The notes under the pieces: model-generated | The model's database searches: none | Seen by the model: only the letters and a program-made list of their open reading frames with translations | What the model was told of the DNA's origin: nothing | Shown here: positions 35,801 through 45,217 of the stretch, in pieces | How the letters are laid out: the number at the start of each line of letters is the position of its first letter | How positions within the stretch are numbered: position 1 is the first letter of the stretch | Translations under genes and position numbers: made by a program | From: Desulfobulbaceae bacterium | GTDB taxonomy: Bacteria; Desulfobacterota; Desulfobulbia; Desulfobulbales; SURF-16 | Assembly: GCA_024637145.1 (NCBI GenBank) | Contig: JAGXFQ010000030.1 | Location: 1-64,000, forward strand | Direction of reading: 5' to 3' | DNA: 64,000 nucleotides

Positions 35801-36643
35801 ATGTATAATTCTCCTTGTCCCAGAGCCGAAAACAACAGTGCCTCTACCAAAAAATCCATGAACAAATTTCAGACCTCCAAATTCAAGGATTACACCAATG
35901 CCTATTTCCAGACCGGCACAGCACCGGACGCGGAAAAACGCGACCAGTTGATTTTGGCCTATACCCCCCTGATCCACTATATTGCCAGCCGCCTTGCCTC
36001 CCGCCTGCCGGCCAAGATTGCCTTTGACGATCTGGTTTCCAGTGGCATCATCGGCCTCATTGACGCCATTGACAAGTTTGACCTCAGCAAGAATGTCCAA
36101 TTTAAAACCTATGCTGAATTCCGTATCCGCGGCGCCATGCTTGACGAATTACGCTCCCTGGACTGGGTGCCCCGTTCGGTGCGGCGCAAGACCGCCGACC
36201 TGGAGCGTACTTACAGCACACTGGAAAAGAGGCTGGGCCGGCCGGCCACGGATGAAGAGACCGCCGCGGAGATGGCCATCTCCCTGGAGGAGTATCACAA
36301 GCTCCTTGATGAAACCAAGGCAATCTCCTTCATGGATATCGAGCTTCTGCGGCAAAACAGTCCGGACCAGATTCACCCCGGCAACGGGCTGGCCTCCCTC
36401 TCCATGGACAGCAATGACCCCTTTGCCGCCATCAACCTCAAACAGATCCGTGACCTGCTGGCTACTTCCATCGAGACCCTGCCTGAAAAAGAACGTTTGA
36501 CAGTATCCCTCTATTATTTTAACGAATTAACCATGAAAGAAATCGGCCAGGTCTTAAACTATACCGAGTCACGTATTTCACAGATGCACTCCAAGGCCAT
36601 GCTGCGGCTGCGCACCAAGATGAAAAAGGCCTTGGCCAGCTGA
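35801..36643 (+). CDS. fliA: Flagellar RNA polymerase sigma factor FliA (sigma-28)
   Basis: FliA directs late flagellar and chemotaxis genes. The 280-aa product has region 2 (FDDLVSSGIIGLIDAIDKFD, FKTYAEFRIRGAMLDELRSL), region 3 (LGRPATDEETAAEMAISLEE) and region 4 (LPEKERLTVSLYYFNELTMK). AGGGA lies 6 bp before the ATG at 35801; a later ATG at 35858 is possible. No FlgM anti-sigma gene is in the window. Confidence 0.95.
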   Translation: MYNSPCPRAENNSASTKKSMNKFQTSKFKDYTNAYFQTGTAPDAEKRDQLILAYTPLIHYIASRLASRLPAKIAFDDLVSSGIIGLIDAIDKFDLSKNVQFKTYAEFRIRGAMLDELRSLDWVPRSVRRKTADLERTYSTLEKRLGRPATDEETAAEMAISLEEYHKLLDETKAISFMDIELLRQNSPDQIHPGNGLASLSMDSNDPFAAINLKQIRDLLATSIETLPEKERLTVSLYYFNELTMKEIGQVLNYTESRISQMHSKAMLRLRTKMKKALAS

Positions 36644-36830
36644 AGACAAAGCAGCTTACCGTTAAAATAAGTACTTTCCTTTGCCAGCTTTTCGGCTTAA
36701 AATGGCAAAAATTCGCCACGAATATTCGCTCATTCGACTATTCTGACATCAAGGCCTCCGGGTTGAAACATAAAGCACCTCTTGAAAAACGGACTCTGCA
36801 AGAGGGCTCACACGTATTGAGGGAAAAACC

Positions 36831-37211
36831 ATGCCGGCTGATAAGACCATGAAAGTCCTGGTTGTTGATGACTTTGCCACCATGCGGCGCATTGTCAAAA
36901 ACATCCTCACCCAATTGGGATATAAGAATATCATTGAGGCCGATGATGGCGCCAGTGCCGTTGAAATGCTCAAAAATGAAAAGGTGGGCATGATCATTTC
37001 CGACTGGAACATGCCGAAAATGACGGGCCTGGAACTGCTTAAACATGTGCGGGCCGACGCAAACTTGGCCGCCACCCCCTTCATCATGGTAACGGCGGAG
37101 GCCCAGCAGGATAATATTATCCTTGCGGTAAAGGCCAAGGTAAGCCAGTACATCGTCAAGCCCTTTACCGCAGAAACTCTTGGTGAAAAAATCGATAAGG
37201 TATTCAGCTAA
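36831..37211 (+). CDS. cheY: Chemotaxis response regulator CheY
   Basis: CheY carries the chemotaxis signal to FliM. The 126-aa product has the acidic pair in VVDDFAT near residue 12, phospho-acceptor Asp in ISDWNMPKM near residue 58, Thr in VTAEA and Lys in IVKPFTAE near residue 110. DWNMP is characteristic of true CheY. It lies 187 bp after fliA, with GAGGGA before its start. Confidence 0.94.
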   Translation: MPADKTMKVLVVDDFATMRRIVKNILTQLGYKNIIEADDGASAVEMLKNEKVGMIISDWNMPKMTGLELLKHVRADANLAATPFIMVTAEAQQDNIILAVKAKVSQYIVKPFTAETLGEKIDKVFS

Positions 37212-37225
37212 CCACTGCCCCCCTC

Positions 37226-38161
37226 ATGACCCCTTCCCCAGAGAAGCCTGCCGCCCAGCCCCCCTTAACCGACCTAGACAATGACCTGGGCGATGATTGG
37301 GAATCCGCCTTTCAGGCTGAAGAGTTCATGATCTCCCCCGAGGATGAACCCGCGGATTTCTTCCTCCTTGACGAAAACGAACCTGACAAAAACGAAGACA
37401 TTGCCGACCTCTTCAGCGAAGCAGAGGAGGGCACCAAAGAAAAAAGCCGCGCCGCCGCCCAGCCGGCAGCGGCGGAAAGCGCTGGGGAAGGCCGCGCTGT
37501 TCTGGCCTTCCCCCATGGCCTGCAGATCCTGGCGGCCTCCCTGCACCAGCTGGTGCAGGGAGGCCGCCGCCAACAGCTGGTGCTCACGGCCCTGGCCGTG
37601 GTCATCACCCTGCTCGTGGCCGCCACCTTGTTCTTGCGGGCAACCGATGACCGAGGCGGCACCCCCACCGACCAGAACAGGGCCAGTGCCCCACTTCCTG
37701 CCCCCCCCCCCCCTCTCCCTCACAAAAGCAGCAGCAGCCTGGAACAACCCCCTGTGCCGCAGCAGAGCCCCACGGGGGCCCCACCATCAGAGCCGGCCGT
37801 GGGGCCGGAAACTGTGCACCAGCAATGGCAACTCCCCACCTTTGTCATTGTGGCCGGTGATGACAGCAAGGTCGAGATCATCGTGAATATTGATCTTATT
37901 CTCACCGCCAACCTTGCCAAGGGCCAGGCTCTTCCCGAGGATAAACAGATATTGGCGCGCGATATTATTTATCAATTTTTCGCCAACCGGCCCGCCTATG
38001 AACTCAAACGGTACGCCCTGGCCCGCGGCGACATGATCAGCCAGCTCCAGGCCTGGCTCAACAGGCAGTGGCAAAACAACCCCTTTGATACCATTATCTT
38101 TTCCCGCTATGAGGTGATCCAAACCTCCCCCCCTCTCACTCAAAAAGTTACAATCATGTAA
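37226..38161 (+). CDS. Membrane protein with a FliL-like periplasmic domain
   Basis: This 311-aa protein has an acidic N-terminal cytoplasmic region with DDWESAFQAEEF near residue 23, one transmembrane helix (about residues 118-138), a long Pro/Ser linker (150-190) and a C-terminal domain (200-311). In the last domain, ILARDIIYQFFANRPAYELK and LNRQWQNNPFDTIIFSRYEV resemble the FliL periplasmic fold only loosely. It starts 14 bp after cheY but without a clear ribosome site. An acidic-Trp stretch like those in FliN hints at a motor-associated role. The assignment to FliL-like is tentative. Confidence 0.55.
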   Translation: MTPSPEKPAAQPPLTDLDNDLGDDWESAFQAEEFMISPEDEPADFFLLDENEPDKNEDIADLFSEAEEGTKEKSRAAAQPAAAESAGEGRAVLAFPHGLQILAASLHQLVQGGRRQQLVLTALAVVITLLVAATLFLRATDDRGGTPTDQNRASAPLPAPPPPLPHKSSSSLEQPPVPQQSPTGAPPSEPAVGPETVHQQWQLPTFVIVAGDDSKVEIIVNIDLILTANLAKGQALPEDKQILARDIIYQFFANRPAYELKRYALARGDMISQLQAWLNRQWQNNPFDTIIFSRYEVIQTSPPLTQKVTIM

Positions 38162-38401
38162 CAAAAGTGCTCCATTATGCCATTATTGTCATAAGGCCGC
38201 CCCACGCTCCCTGCAGCCCGTTGCCTTAAAATCACGCAAAATCATGCTTTTACCATTTTTTTGTCACCAGGGCACGTTTTTTGCTTCCCTTAACAGTGAG
38301 GAACAAAAAGAAATTTTTTAGAAGAGTTAACGGATACCGGCAATAAAGAATAACCACCTCTTTTTCCGTACCTCCTGCCCCACTGATCCACCAGACAGAT
38401 A

Positions 38402-40933
38402 ATGAATTCGAAACTCCGTGCAAAACGAGAGGCCCTGGAGGCCTTATGGCAGAAAGGCGTAAGCGGCCAGGCCCTTCTTGCTGAACATACCAAGCTCATC
38501 GACGACTTTCTGAGTCAGATATTTGCCGAGAGCCAGGGGGAGACCGACAACATGGCCCTGGTGGCACTGGGGGGCTATGGGCGCCAGGAACTCTTCCCTT
38601 TCTCCGATATCGACTTGCTGCTGCTCCACCGAAACGAGACCCAGGATCACCTCACCCAGGTAGCTGAAGCCGTTTTTTATCCGCTCTGGGATGCCGGCCT
38701 TGAGGTGGGGCACGGGGTGCGCAGCGTGGATATCTGCCTGGAGGACGCCAGAAATGACTTCTACTTTCAGGTCTCTCTTCTTGATGCCCGGCTGGTGGCC
38801 GGCTCTGCGCCCCTCTTTGCTGATCTGCTGGCCAGATTCAACCGCCGCTTTGTTCACGGCCATCGCAAAGAATTTCTGGAAACCATGCTCAGCCACTGCC
38901 GCCTGCGGCACCAGCGATTCGGCAACCACACCTATCTCCTGGAACCCCATATCAAAGAGAGCCGGGGCGGATTCCGTGATGTCCAGGCCATGCTCTGGCT
39001 GGCCCAGGTGGTCTTCGGCCTCAACAACCTTAACGCCCTGGAGAACTCGGCCCTGCTCAGCAGCGAAGACCGGCAAAAATTTGAAGAGGCCATCAACGCC
39101 CTCATCCGGATCCGTAACCGCCTTCATTACATCAGTGGCCGCAAGAATGACCAGCTCTTCTTCGAGCACCAGGAAGAGATGGCCGATGCCTTTGGTTACC
39201 AAAACACCAAGGCTATGCTCGGGGTTGAGCTCTTCATGCGGGAGGTGCATAACCATCTGCAGTCCATCGCCGTGATCACCGACCTCTTTTTCGAGCATGT
39301 CCGGGATGTGGTGGGCCTCAGCCGTCCCACCGAGAAAGACCGCAGCCTGGAACCAGGGATTGCCGTGCGCCAGGGTCGCATCCAGATCATTGAGCCGGAG
39401 CTTATCCACCAGCGCCCGCACCTGCTCATGCGGGTCTTTGCCCACTCCAGCGCCTCCGGAATTGCCATCCATCACAACACCAAGACCCTGGTCAGCCAAA
39501 ACGTGGCGATGATCAACGCCCAGGCCTGTAAGTCCAAACGGCTGGCCAAGGCCTTTCTCGCCATTCTGCTGGCCCCAAAGGCCCAGAATGTCCTCAGTGA
39601 TATGCTGGAAACAGGCCTGCTCTCCGCCTATATTCCGGAGTTCGAACATCTGGAGTCCCTGGCCCAGCATGACGTCTATCATGTCTACACAGTGGACCGC
39701 CACCTCCTGCAATGCGTTCAGGAACTGAGCCTTCTGAAGAAGGAGGAGGCTCAACTTTTCCAGGCCCTGGCCACACCTGCCCTGCTTTTTCTGGCCGGCC
39801 TTCTGCATGACATCGGCAAGGGCACCAATCATGACCATGCCGAATATGGCGCTGAGCTGGTGGCCCTTATCGGCAAGCGTCTGCACCTTCAGGAGGCGGA
39901 GATCAAATCCCTCTCCTTCCTGGTCCGCAATCACCTCTACCTCTCCCAGATTGCCCTGCGCCGCGACATTGACGATGAAAACCTCATCCTGCAGTGCGCC
40001 GCCCATATTGAGGATCCGGACCGGCTGGCCATGCTCTACCTCCTCACCATTGCCGACGCCCGGGCCACCGGCCCCACCATGTTCACGGAATGGAAGGCCG
40101 CCCTCTACCTGGAGCTGTATCTGAAGATCGCCCATATCCTTGATCAAGGCGAGCGGCCGACACCGAACCGCCGCCAAGCGGCGAGCTGGCGGCGGGAAAA
40201 ACTCACCCCCCTTGTCAAAAAAATAGCCCCGGAATTTGACCTCGATATCCTCTCCACGGATTATCTTCTTTCCTTTGCCGTTGAGGAGGTTGCCCTGCAC
40301 ATCAAGCATCATGGCAGCGGCAGCCTGGACAGGGACCAGACCGTGGTGGAGGCCGCAGACCAAGGTGACCACTGGAGCATTCTGGTCATGGCCAAGGACA
40401 GAGCAGGCCTCTTAAACCGCCTCTGCGGGGTCTTGGCCCTCCATAACATCAAGGTGCTGGCTGCCAAGATTTTCACCTGGGCAGACGGGACGGCCGTGGA
40501 TGTCCTCCAGACCACCTCAGCTCTGCACAATGCCTTTGCCGACCAGGATTGGCAGGCCTTTCAACAAGATCTTGACCTGGCCCTCCATTACCGGCTCGGC
40601 CTGGCCCACCGGCTGAGCCGAAAAGGGGTGCCCCTGGACCGGGGCGCCAGGCCAAAAAAAGGGAAAAAGAGGTCAACCAGGGTGACCATTGAGCCGGACG
40701 GCACAAGCGACTACAGCATCATTGAGGTTTTTGCCGAAGAGAAGCCCAGCCTGCTTTACAATATCACCCGCACCCTGGCAGATTTCGGCATTGCAACCTA
40801 TCGGGCCCAGATCGGCAGTCAGGCGGATCAGGCCGTTGATGTCTTTTATGTGCTGGACCATGAGGGGGCGAAAATAAAGGACCCCTCTTTTCTCAACGAA
40901 ATTCGCCGGAGCCTGGTCCATGCCGCCGACTAA
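38402..40933 (+). CDS. glnD: Bifunctional PII uridylyltransferase/uridylyl-removing enzyme GlnD
   Basis: GlnD senses glutamine and adds or removes UMP on PII proteins. The 843-aa product has the nucleotidyltransferase domain with GGYGRQELFPFSDIDLLLLH near residue 58, a helical domain, the HD hydrolase domain (GLLHDIGKG near residue 465) and two C-terminal ACT domains (ILVMAKDRAGLLNRLCGVL near residue 660 and SIIEVFAEEKPSLLYNITRT near residue 770). It is complete. glnA follows 193 bp downstream under its own promoter. Confidence 0.96.
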   Translation: MNSKLRAKREALEALWQKGVSGQALLAEHTKLIDDFLSQIFAESQGETDNMALVALGGYGRQELFPFSDIDLLLLHRNETQDHLTQVAEAVFYPLWDAGLEVGHGVRSVDICLEDARNDFYFQVSLLDARLVAGSAPLFADLLARFNRRFVHGHRKEFLETMLSHCRLRHQRFGNHTYLLEPHIKESRGGFRDVQAMLWLAQVVFGLNNLNALENSALLSSEDRQKFEEAINALIRIRNRLHYISGRKNDQLFFEHQEEMADAFGYQNTKAMLGVELFMREVHNHLQSIAVITDLFFEHVRDVVGLSRPTEKDRSLEPGIAVRQGRIQIIEPELIHQRPHLLMRVFAHSSASGIAIHHNTKTLVSQNVAMINAQACKSKRLAKAFLAILLAPKAQNVLSDMLETGLLSAYIPEFEHLESLAQHDVYHVYTVDRHLLQCVQELSLLKKEEAQLFQALATPALLFLAGLLHDIGKGTNHDHAEYGAELVALIGKRLHLQEAEIKSLSFLVRNHLYLSQIALRRDIDDENLILQCAAHIEDPDRLAMLYLLTIADARATGPTMFTEWKAALYLELYLKIAHILDQGERPTPNRRQAASWRREKLTPLVKKIAPEFDLDILSTDYLLSFAVEEVALHIKHHGSGSLDRDQTVVEAADQGDHWSILVMAKDRAGLLNRLCGVLALHNIKVLAAKIFTWADGTAVDVLQTTSALHNAFADQDWQAFQQDLDLALHYRLGLAHRLSRKGVPLDRGARPKKGKKRSTRVTIEPDGTSDYSIIEVFAEEKPSLLYNITRTLADFGIATYRAQIGSQADQAVDVFYVLDHEGAKIKDPSFLNEIRRSLVHAAD

Positions 40934-41057
40934 AAAGCCCTGACACCCAACAAAAATGTATTTTTTTTTAAAAGAGGATAGTTTACAAAAAACATACTGA
41001 CAGCAGGGGCAAAATGGTAAGATCCTGCCTGAATGTTTAAAAAAGACAAATAGTGTG

Positions 41058-41086
41058 CTGACACAGACAGCATATGTCTCTATAAC
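41058..41086 (+). promoter_or_regulatory. Sigma-70 type promoter for glnA
   Basis: CTGACA (41058-41063), a 17-bp spacer and TATAAC (41081-41086), 40 bp before the glnA ATG. I searched the leader for a sigma-54 -24/-12 pair, often found at glnA, and did not find one. Confidence 0.6.
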
Positions 41087-41126
41087 TACTTCTGCCACCT
41101 CAACCCTTTTACTTGGAGAAACGATC

Positions 41127-42455
41127 ATGACAAAAGACGACATCTTGAAAATTGTCGAAAAAGAGAAAATTAACTTCTTCCGCATGCAGTTCGTTGATGT
41201 GAACGGTTTTCAGAAGAACGTCGCCATCCCTCGCAGCCAGCTGGGAAAGGCCCTGGATGGCAAGATCATGTTTGACGGCTCTTCCATTGACGGCTTTGCC
41301 CGCATCAACGAGTCCGACATGTTCCTCAAACCTGACTTTGAGACCTTTGTCATCCTGCCCTGGCGGAACAAGGAAGGCATTGCCGCCGCCCGGTTGATCT
41401 GCGATGTCCACCTGCCGGACGGCACGCCCTATGAAGGTTGCCCCCGTATTGCCCTGAAAAAGAGCCTGGCCGCTGCCAAAGAGATGGGCTACGTCATGAA
41501 CATCGGCACCGAGGCGGAGTTCTTCCTCTTTGAACGAGATGAAAACGGCAACTCAACCACCATCACCAATGATACGGCCGGCTACTTTGCCCTGGATCCG
41601 GAAGATCTGGGCAATGACTGTCGTCGTGAAATCATTGAGGTTCTGGAAGCAATGGGCTTTGAGATAGAGGCCTCGCACCATGAAGTGGCTGAAGGTCAGC
41701 ACGAGGTCAACTTCAAGTATTCCGACGCCCTCACCGCCTGCGACAACACCGTGACCTTCAAGTGGGTTGTGAAGGCCATTGCCAAAAAATATAACCTGCA
41801 TGCCACCTTTATGCCCAAGCCCATCTTCGGCATCAACGGTTCGGGCATGCACACCAACCAGTCTCTCTTTCACCTGGACGGCAGCAATGCCTTCGAGGAC
41901 ACGCAAGACCCTAAAGGACTGAGCCCCGTTGCCTATAAGTACATCGCCGGCATCATCAAAAATGCCCGGGGCTTTGCCGCTGTCACCAACCCGCTGGTCA
42001 ACTCCTACAAACGGCTGGTGCCGGGCTACGAGGCCCCTGTTTATGTGGCCTGGTCCGCCTCCAACCGTTCCGCCCTGGTTCGTATTCCGGCCAGCCGCGG
42101 CCTAGGCACCCGTGTTGAGGTGCGCTGTCCGGATCCCACCTGCAACCCCTACCTGGCGGTGGCCATGATGCTCAACTCCGGCCTTGACGGCATCAGGAAC
42201 GACCTGCCCACGCCAAAGTCGGTTGACGTCAACATCTTTGCCATGACCCAAGAAGAAAAAGACCTGGCCGGCATTGCCAGTCTGCCGGGTAGCCTCAGCG
42301 AGGCCCTTGATGAGTTTGAGACCAACCCCATTGCCAAAGAGACCCTGGGCAACCATATTTTCACGAAATACCTCGAAGGCAAGCGCAAGGAGTGGGATAA
42401 ATACCGGATGGCCGTTACCTCCTGGGAGATCGACCACTACCTCGATCTCTACTAA
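41127..42455 (+). CDS. glnA: Glutamine synthetase, type I-alpha
   Basis: GlnA makes glutamine from glutamate, ammonia and ATP. The 442-aa product has IMFDGSSIDGFARINESDM near residue 49, the metal-binding GTEAEFFLF near residue 130, GSGMHTNQSL near residue 235 and ends EIDHYLDLY. The loop that carries the adenylylated Tyr in GSI-beta (NLYDLP) reads VNIFAMTQEE, with Phe at that position. Its length and the C-terminus fit the alpha type. Regulation by GlnE is therefore unlikely. The start has GGAG 9-12 bp upstream. Confidence 0.95.
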   Translation: MTKDDILKIVEKEKINFFRMQFVDVNGFQKNVAIPRSQLGKALDGKIMFDGSSIDGFARINESDMFLKPDFETFVILPWRNKEGIAAARLICDVHLPDGTPYEGCPRIALKKSLAAAKEMGYVMNIGTEAEFFLFERDENGNSTTITNDTAGYFALDPEDLGNDCRREIIEVLEAMGFEIEASHHEVAEGQHEVNFKYSDALTACDNTVTFKWVVKAIAKKYNLHATFMPKPIFGINGSGMHTNQSLFHLDGSNAFEDTQDPKGLSPVAYKYIAGIIKNARGFAAVTNPLVNSYKRLVPGYEAPVYVAWSASNRSALVRIPASRGLGTRVEVRCPDPTCNPYLAVAMMLNSGLDGIRNDLPTPKSVDVNIFAMTQEEKDLAGIASLPGSLSEALDEFETNPIAKETLGNHIFTKYLEGKRKEWDKYRMAVTSWEIDHYLDLY

Positions 42456-42516
42456 TTGTCATTGAAGTGGCCATGGGGTGAGCAGGTACCCGTTGCCATT
42501 ATAACCAGCTAAAAAA

Positions 42517-42543
42517 GCCCGGGGCCTCTTTGAGGCCCCGGGC
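42517..42543 (+). terminator. Intrinsic terminator of glnA
   Basis: A perfect 12-bp GC-rich stem (GCCCGGGGCCTC at 42517-42528, GAGGCCCCGGGC at 42532-42543), loop TTT, T7 after it and A6 before it. Confidence 0.96.
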
Positions 42544-42576
42544 TTTTTTTATCAAAATCAGCAAGCAATCATCCCC

Positions 42577-43416
42577 ATGCTCACCCATACCTTTCTCCAC
42601 ATCTCAGGCATTGGCAAAAAAACAGAGGCCGAGATCTGGCAGGCCGGCATCCTCCACTGGCAGGCCTTCACAGCTCCGGCCACAGCGGCCCTGCGCCCGG
42701 TCACCTGCCGCCTGGTGGAAAACCATCTGGCCCGGCAGCCCCCTGGCGCCCTGGCCACCCCCTCCTATTTTCACGACCTGCTGCCGGCCAGCCAGCACTG
42801 GCGCCTCTTCCCCCATTTCCGGGACAAGACCGCCTTCATCGATATCGAGACCACCGGCATCAACAGAGAGCAATGCGCCATCACCACCATTGCCCTCTAT
42901 GACGGCCATGAGATATTCACCTTTGTCCAGGGCGACAACCTCGACCGCTTTCCAGAACTGCTCGCCAGGTACGAGGTGATTGTCACCTATAACGGCAAAG
43001 GTTTTGACGTCCCGATCCTGGAACGTTATTTCCGGCTGAAGATTTCCCAGGCCCACCTGGACCTGCGCCCCATTCTCGCCGCCCTCGGCTACAAGGGCGG
43101 CCTCAAGGGTTGCGAACGCCAGCTCGGCATTGAGCGCGCTGACCTGCAGGGGGTGAACGGCCATGACGCCGTTCTTCTCTGGCATGAGTACAGGCGCAGC
43201 GGCCAGCTGAAATTTCTCCACACCCTCCTGGCCTACAATATCGCCGACACCATCAACCTGGAAGCCCTGATGGTGATCGCCTATAATCAGCAGATCAGGC
43301 CCACACCCTTCGGGCGGCGCAACGCCCTCACCATGCCGGCGCAGCCCCCCAGCCCTTTCCAGGCAGATCGCACCCTGATCAACCGTCTCCACAGGGGCGA
43401 GATTTTTCAGAGATAA
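42577..43416 (+). CDS. YprB-type RNase H-like 3'-5' exonuclease
   Basis: A predicted nuclease of 279 aa. The N-terminus is a helix-hairpin-helix-like segment (FLHISGIGKKTEAEIWQAGI, residues 6-25). The RNase H-like domain has the acidic motifs FIDIETTGI near residue 88, VTYNGKGFDVPILE near residue 137, and NIADTINLEAL near residue 225, enough for a two-metal active site. The family is PF13482-like. The substrate is unknown. The 3' end overlaps the convergent Smr gene by 10 bp. Confidence 0.85.
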   Translation: MLTHTFLHISGIGKKTEAEIWQAGILHWQAFTAPATAALRPVTCRLVENHLARQPPGALATPSYFHDLLPASQHWRLFPHFRDKTAFIDIETTGINREQCAITTIALYDGHEIFTFVQGDNLDRFPELLARYEVIVTYNGKGFDVPILERYFRLKISQAHLDLRPILAALGYKGGLKGCERQLGIERADLQGVNGHDAVLLWHEYRRSGQLKFLHTLLAYNIADTINLEALMVIAYNQQIRPTPFGRRNALTMPAQPPSPFQADRTLINRLHRGEIFQR

Positions 43417-43865
43417 ACAAAAAGAGCGCCACTTTTGCTCTTCACCTTCCTGTCCCACTGGAAGGAGGCAATAGCCCCCTCCTGCCTCAGAAGGGCAAGC
43501 TGCAACTCGATGAGATCGGGCAACACGGCCTTGCCCCCCGGCGAGTGGAGACCCTTGCCGGTGATAATCCGCACCTTTTTCACGCCCCGCCGCCCAGCCG
43601 CCTCCAGAAAGTGCTGGGTCTTCACCTCTGCCTCCAGGGCGGTACAGCCATGAAGATCCAGGGTCTCCTGGGGTGGCAGAAAACGTGGCAGGCCGGCCTC
43701 TCGCTGCTTTTTTTTATCCTCCGTGCTTCTTGCCGCCTGCCGCTGCAGCGCGCCCTCATCAAAGGATTCCCCGTCAAAAAGATCGGAAAAGGCGGCAGGC
43801 TCCTGAGCCCCCTCGCCAAAGGGGTACTGCTCGCCATGGAGCAGGCGAATGCCGGTACCAGCCAT
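43407..43865 (-). CDS. Smr-domain protein
   Basis: A 152-aa protein with a C-terminal Smr domain: LDLHGCTALEAE near residue 72 and IITGKGLHSPGGKAVLP near residue 102, the two signature motifs. Stand-alone Smr proteins are associated with nuclease activity on structured DNA or mRNA at stalled ribosomes. The start at 43865 is favoured by AAGGAG upstream; in-frame starts at 43895 and 43931 are possible. It converges on the RNase H-like gene. Confidence 0.85.
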   Translation of the reverse strand: MAGTGIRLLHGEQYPFGEGAQEPAAFSDLFDGESFDEGALQRQAARSTEDKKKQREAGLPRFLPPQETLDLHGCTALEAEVKTQHFLEAAGRRGVKKVRIITGKGLHSPGGKAVLPDLIELQLALLRQEGAIASFQWDRKVKSKSGALFVYL

Positions 43866-44069
43866 TTTCCTCTCCTTATTTTTTCCTTTTGCCATTTTCA
43901 CCACTTCTTGGTTGACGCACTGGCCCTTCATCTTTTAATCTCTTTCCCTATCATCATCATGCTTAGCATAGTGCGTGCTGCGCATTTTTTTAGGGGCTAT
44001 CCCAGGCTGATCAGGGTATCTATATAAAAATAGCGCAGGCAACCTGATCAACTTATTCCGGTGGACAAT

Positions 44070-44399
44070 ATGGCAAAAATTTCAGAGAATCAGCGTAAAC
44101 ATGTACGAACCAACTCCCTCAATCTCTCCTTTTTCTGCACCGACCCGGAGGACCATGTCCTGGCCCAGGGCATGGGGCGGACCCTTAACCTTTCTGAGAG
44201 TGGCCTTCTCCTGGAGACCAGCATGCAGATGGCACCAGGTCAAGCCGTTGATATGGAAATTGCCCTGCAAAACGATCTCATTAACGCCCGCGGCGTTGTA
44301 GCCCACTCCAGTGCCGCTGACCAGGATCATTATCATACCGGTATTAAATTCAGCAAGATCAGCAGTGCGGACATGGAGATTCTCAAAAAACATCTCTAA
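44070..44399 (+). CDS. PilZ-domain cyclic di-GMP-binding protein
   Basis: A 109-aa single-domain protein. The binding signature is present: RKHVR near residue 9 (RxxxR-type) and LNLSESGLLLE near residue 38 ([D/N]xSxxG). Such proteins bind cyclic di-GMP and alter motility or polysaccharide output. ATG at 44070 and GTG at 44061 are both possible starts. With the EAL-HDOD protein it is the second cyclic di-GMP-related gene here. Confidence 0.85.
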   Translation: MAKISENQRKHVRTNSLNLSFFCTDPEDHVLAQGMGRTLNLSESGLLLETSMQMAPGQAVDMEIALQNDLINARGVVAHSSAADQDHYHTGIKFSKISSADMEILKKHL

Positions 44400-44421
44400 A
44401 AAAGAGGCCGGCGCCCTTTTC

Positions 44422-44456
44422 AAAAACCACCTGAAAGAGAAACCGTGGTGGTTTTT
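44422..44456. terminator. Bidirectional terminator between the PilZ and AIM24-like genes
   Basis: A 10-bp stem (AAAAACCACC at 44422-44431, GGTGGTTTTT at 44447-44456), T7 on the plus strand from 44452, and A-rich on the other side. It lies between convergent genes. Confidence 0.8.
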
Positions 44457-44491
44457 TTATGGCCCCGTCTCTGTTCCGGCAAAATCCCCTC

Positions 44492-45217
44492 TTACCGGGG
44501 ATCCCTCTTTAGGGCGCCACCGGAAGAGTGAAACCAGGCCGCAGTGGCATTGGGATCGGACAGGATAGGTCTGGCACGGGGCACCTTCAGGGTCAAAGGT
44601 TCATAAGGGGTTGTCATAGCGACCAGACCTCGCCCTTCCAGCTTGACGCAAAAGAGGCCGCTGGCCATCACATTGCCCCCCCGCTGCGTCATCTTGATAT
44701 CCCAGGTGATGGAATCCTCAAAGGCCAGCAGATCATTGCCATTAACAAAGATGGCCTCCTTGTTGAGCTTCAAGATGAAAATCTGTTTGCCGGCATCCGC
44801 CAGATAGAGTCGCCCCGCACCTTCGGCCCTGACCAGAAAAAACCATTGGCCGGACAAGACTTTTTTGACAAACCTGCCAAATCCCTGACCTAGGATTGGC
44901 GGCCGGGCAAGGGTGATATCGCCGCCCCAGGAAACCATGGATCCCATCTTGAGCCAGACCAGACCCCGAAGGGTGATCCGCAACAGACGATCACCTTCCA
45001 ACTCAAAAAAGTTATGCCCCTGGCCGGGCTCAGGCGCCCTGATCTCTTTGACAAATTGAGCCAGGGAGGAGTCTGTCTGTTCAGGAGGCGAAGCACCATG
45101 CCCACCTGCCGCCGGCCTGGGGATATGTTTCCCACAGGACAAACAGGTGATTTTCTTCCCGCCATCCTTATCCGCCACCGGCCGCTGCACACCGCAGTGG
45201 GGGCAATATAACTGCAT
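44492..45217 (-). CDS. AIM24-family protein with N-terminal zinc ribbon, apparently short at the C-terminus
   Basis: The 241-aa product begins with a zinc ribbon (CPHC near residue 5, CLSC near residue 25), a linker, then an AIM24 domain: MVSWGGDITLARPP near residue 92, LYLADAGKQIFIL near residue 130, and FVNGNDLLAFEDSITWDIKM near residue 160. The end DPNATAAWFHSSGGALKRDPR stops where full-length relatives usually continue for several dozen residues. Function of the family is unclear. It converges on the PilZ gene. Confidence 0.75.
   Translation of the reverse strand: MQLYCPHCGVQRPVADKDGGKKITCLSCGKHIPRPAAGGHGASPPEQTDSSLAQFVKEIRAPEPGQGHNFFELEGDRLLRITLRGLVWLKMGSMVSWGGDITLARPPILGQGFGRFVKKVLSGQWFFLVRAEGAGRLYLADAGKQIFILKLNKEAIFVNGNDLLAFEDSITWDIKMTQRGGNVMASGLFCVKLEGRGLVAMTTPYEPLTLKVPRARPILSDPNATAAWFHSSGGALKRDPR

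Noticed and set aside
38444..40372. Minus-strand ORF of 642 codons
   Set aside because: Antisense of glnD; no recognisable domain.
40934..41126. Sigma-54 promoter for glnA
   Set aside because: No GG-N10-GC pair in the leader; a sigma-70 type promoter is present instead.
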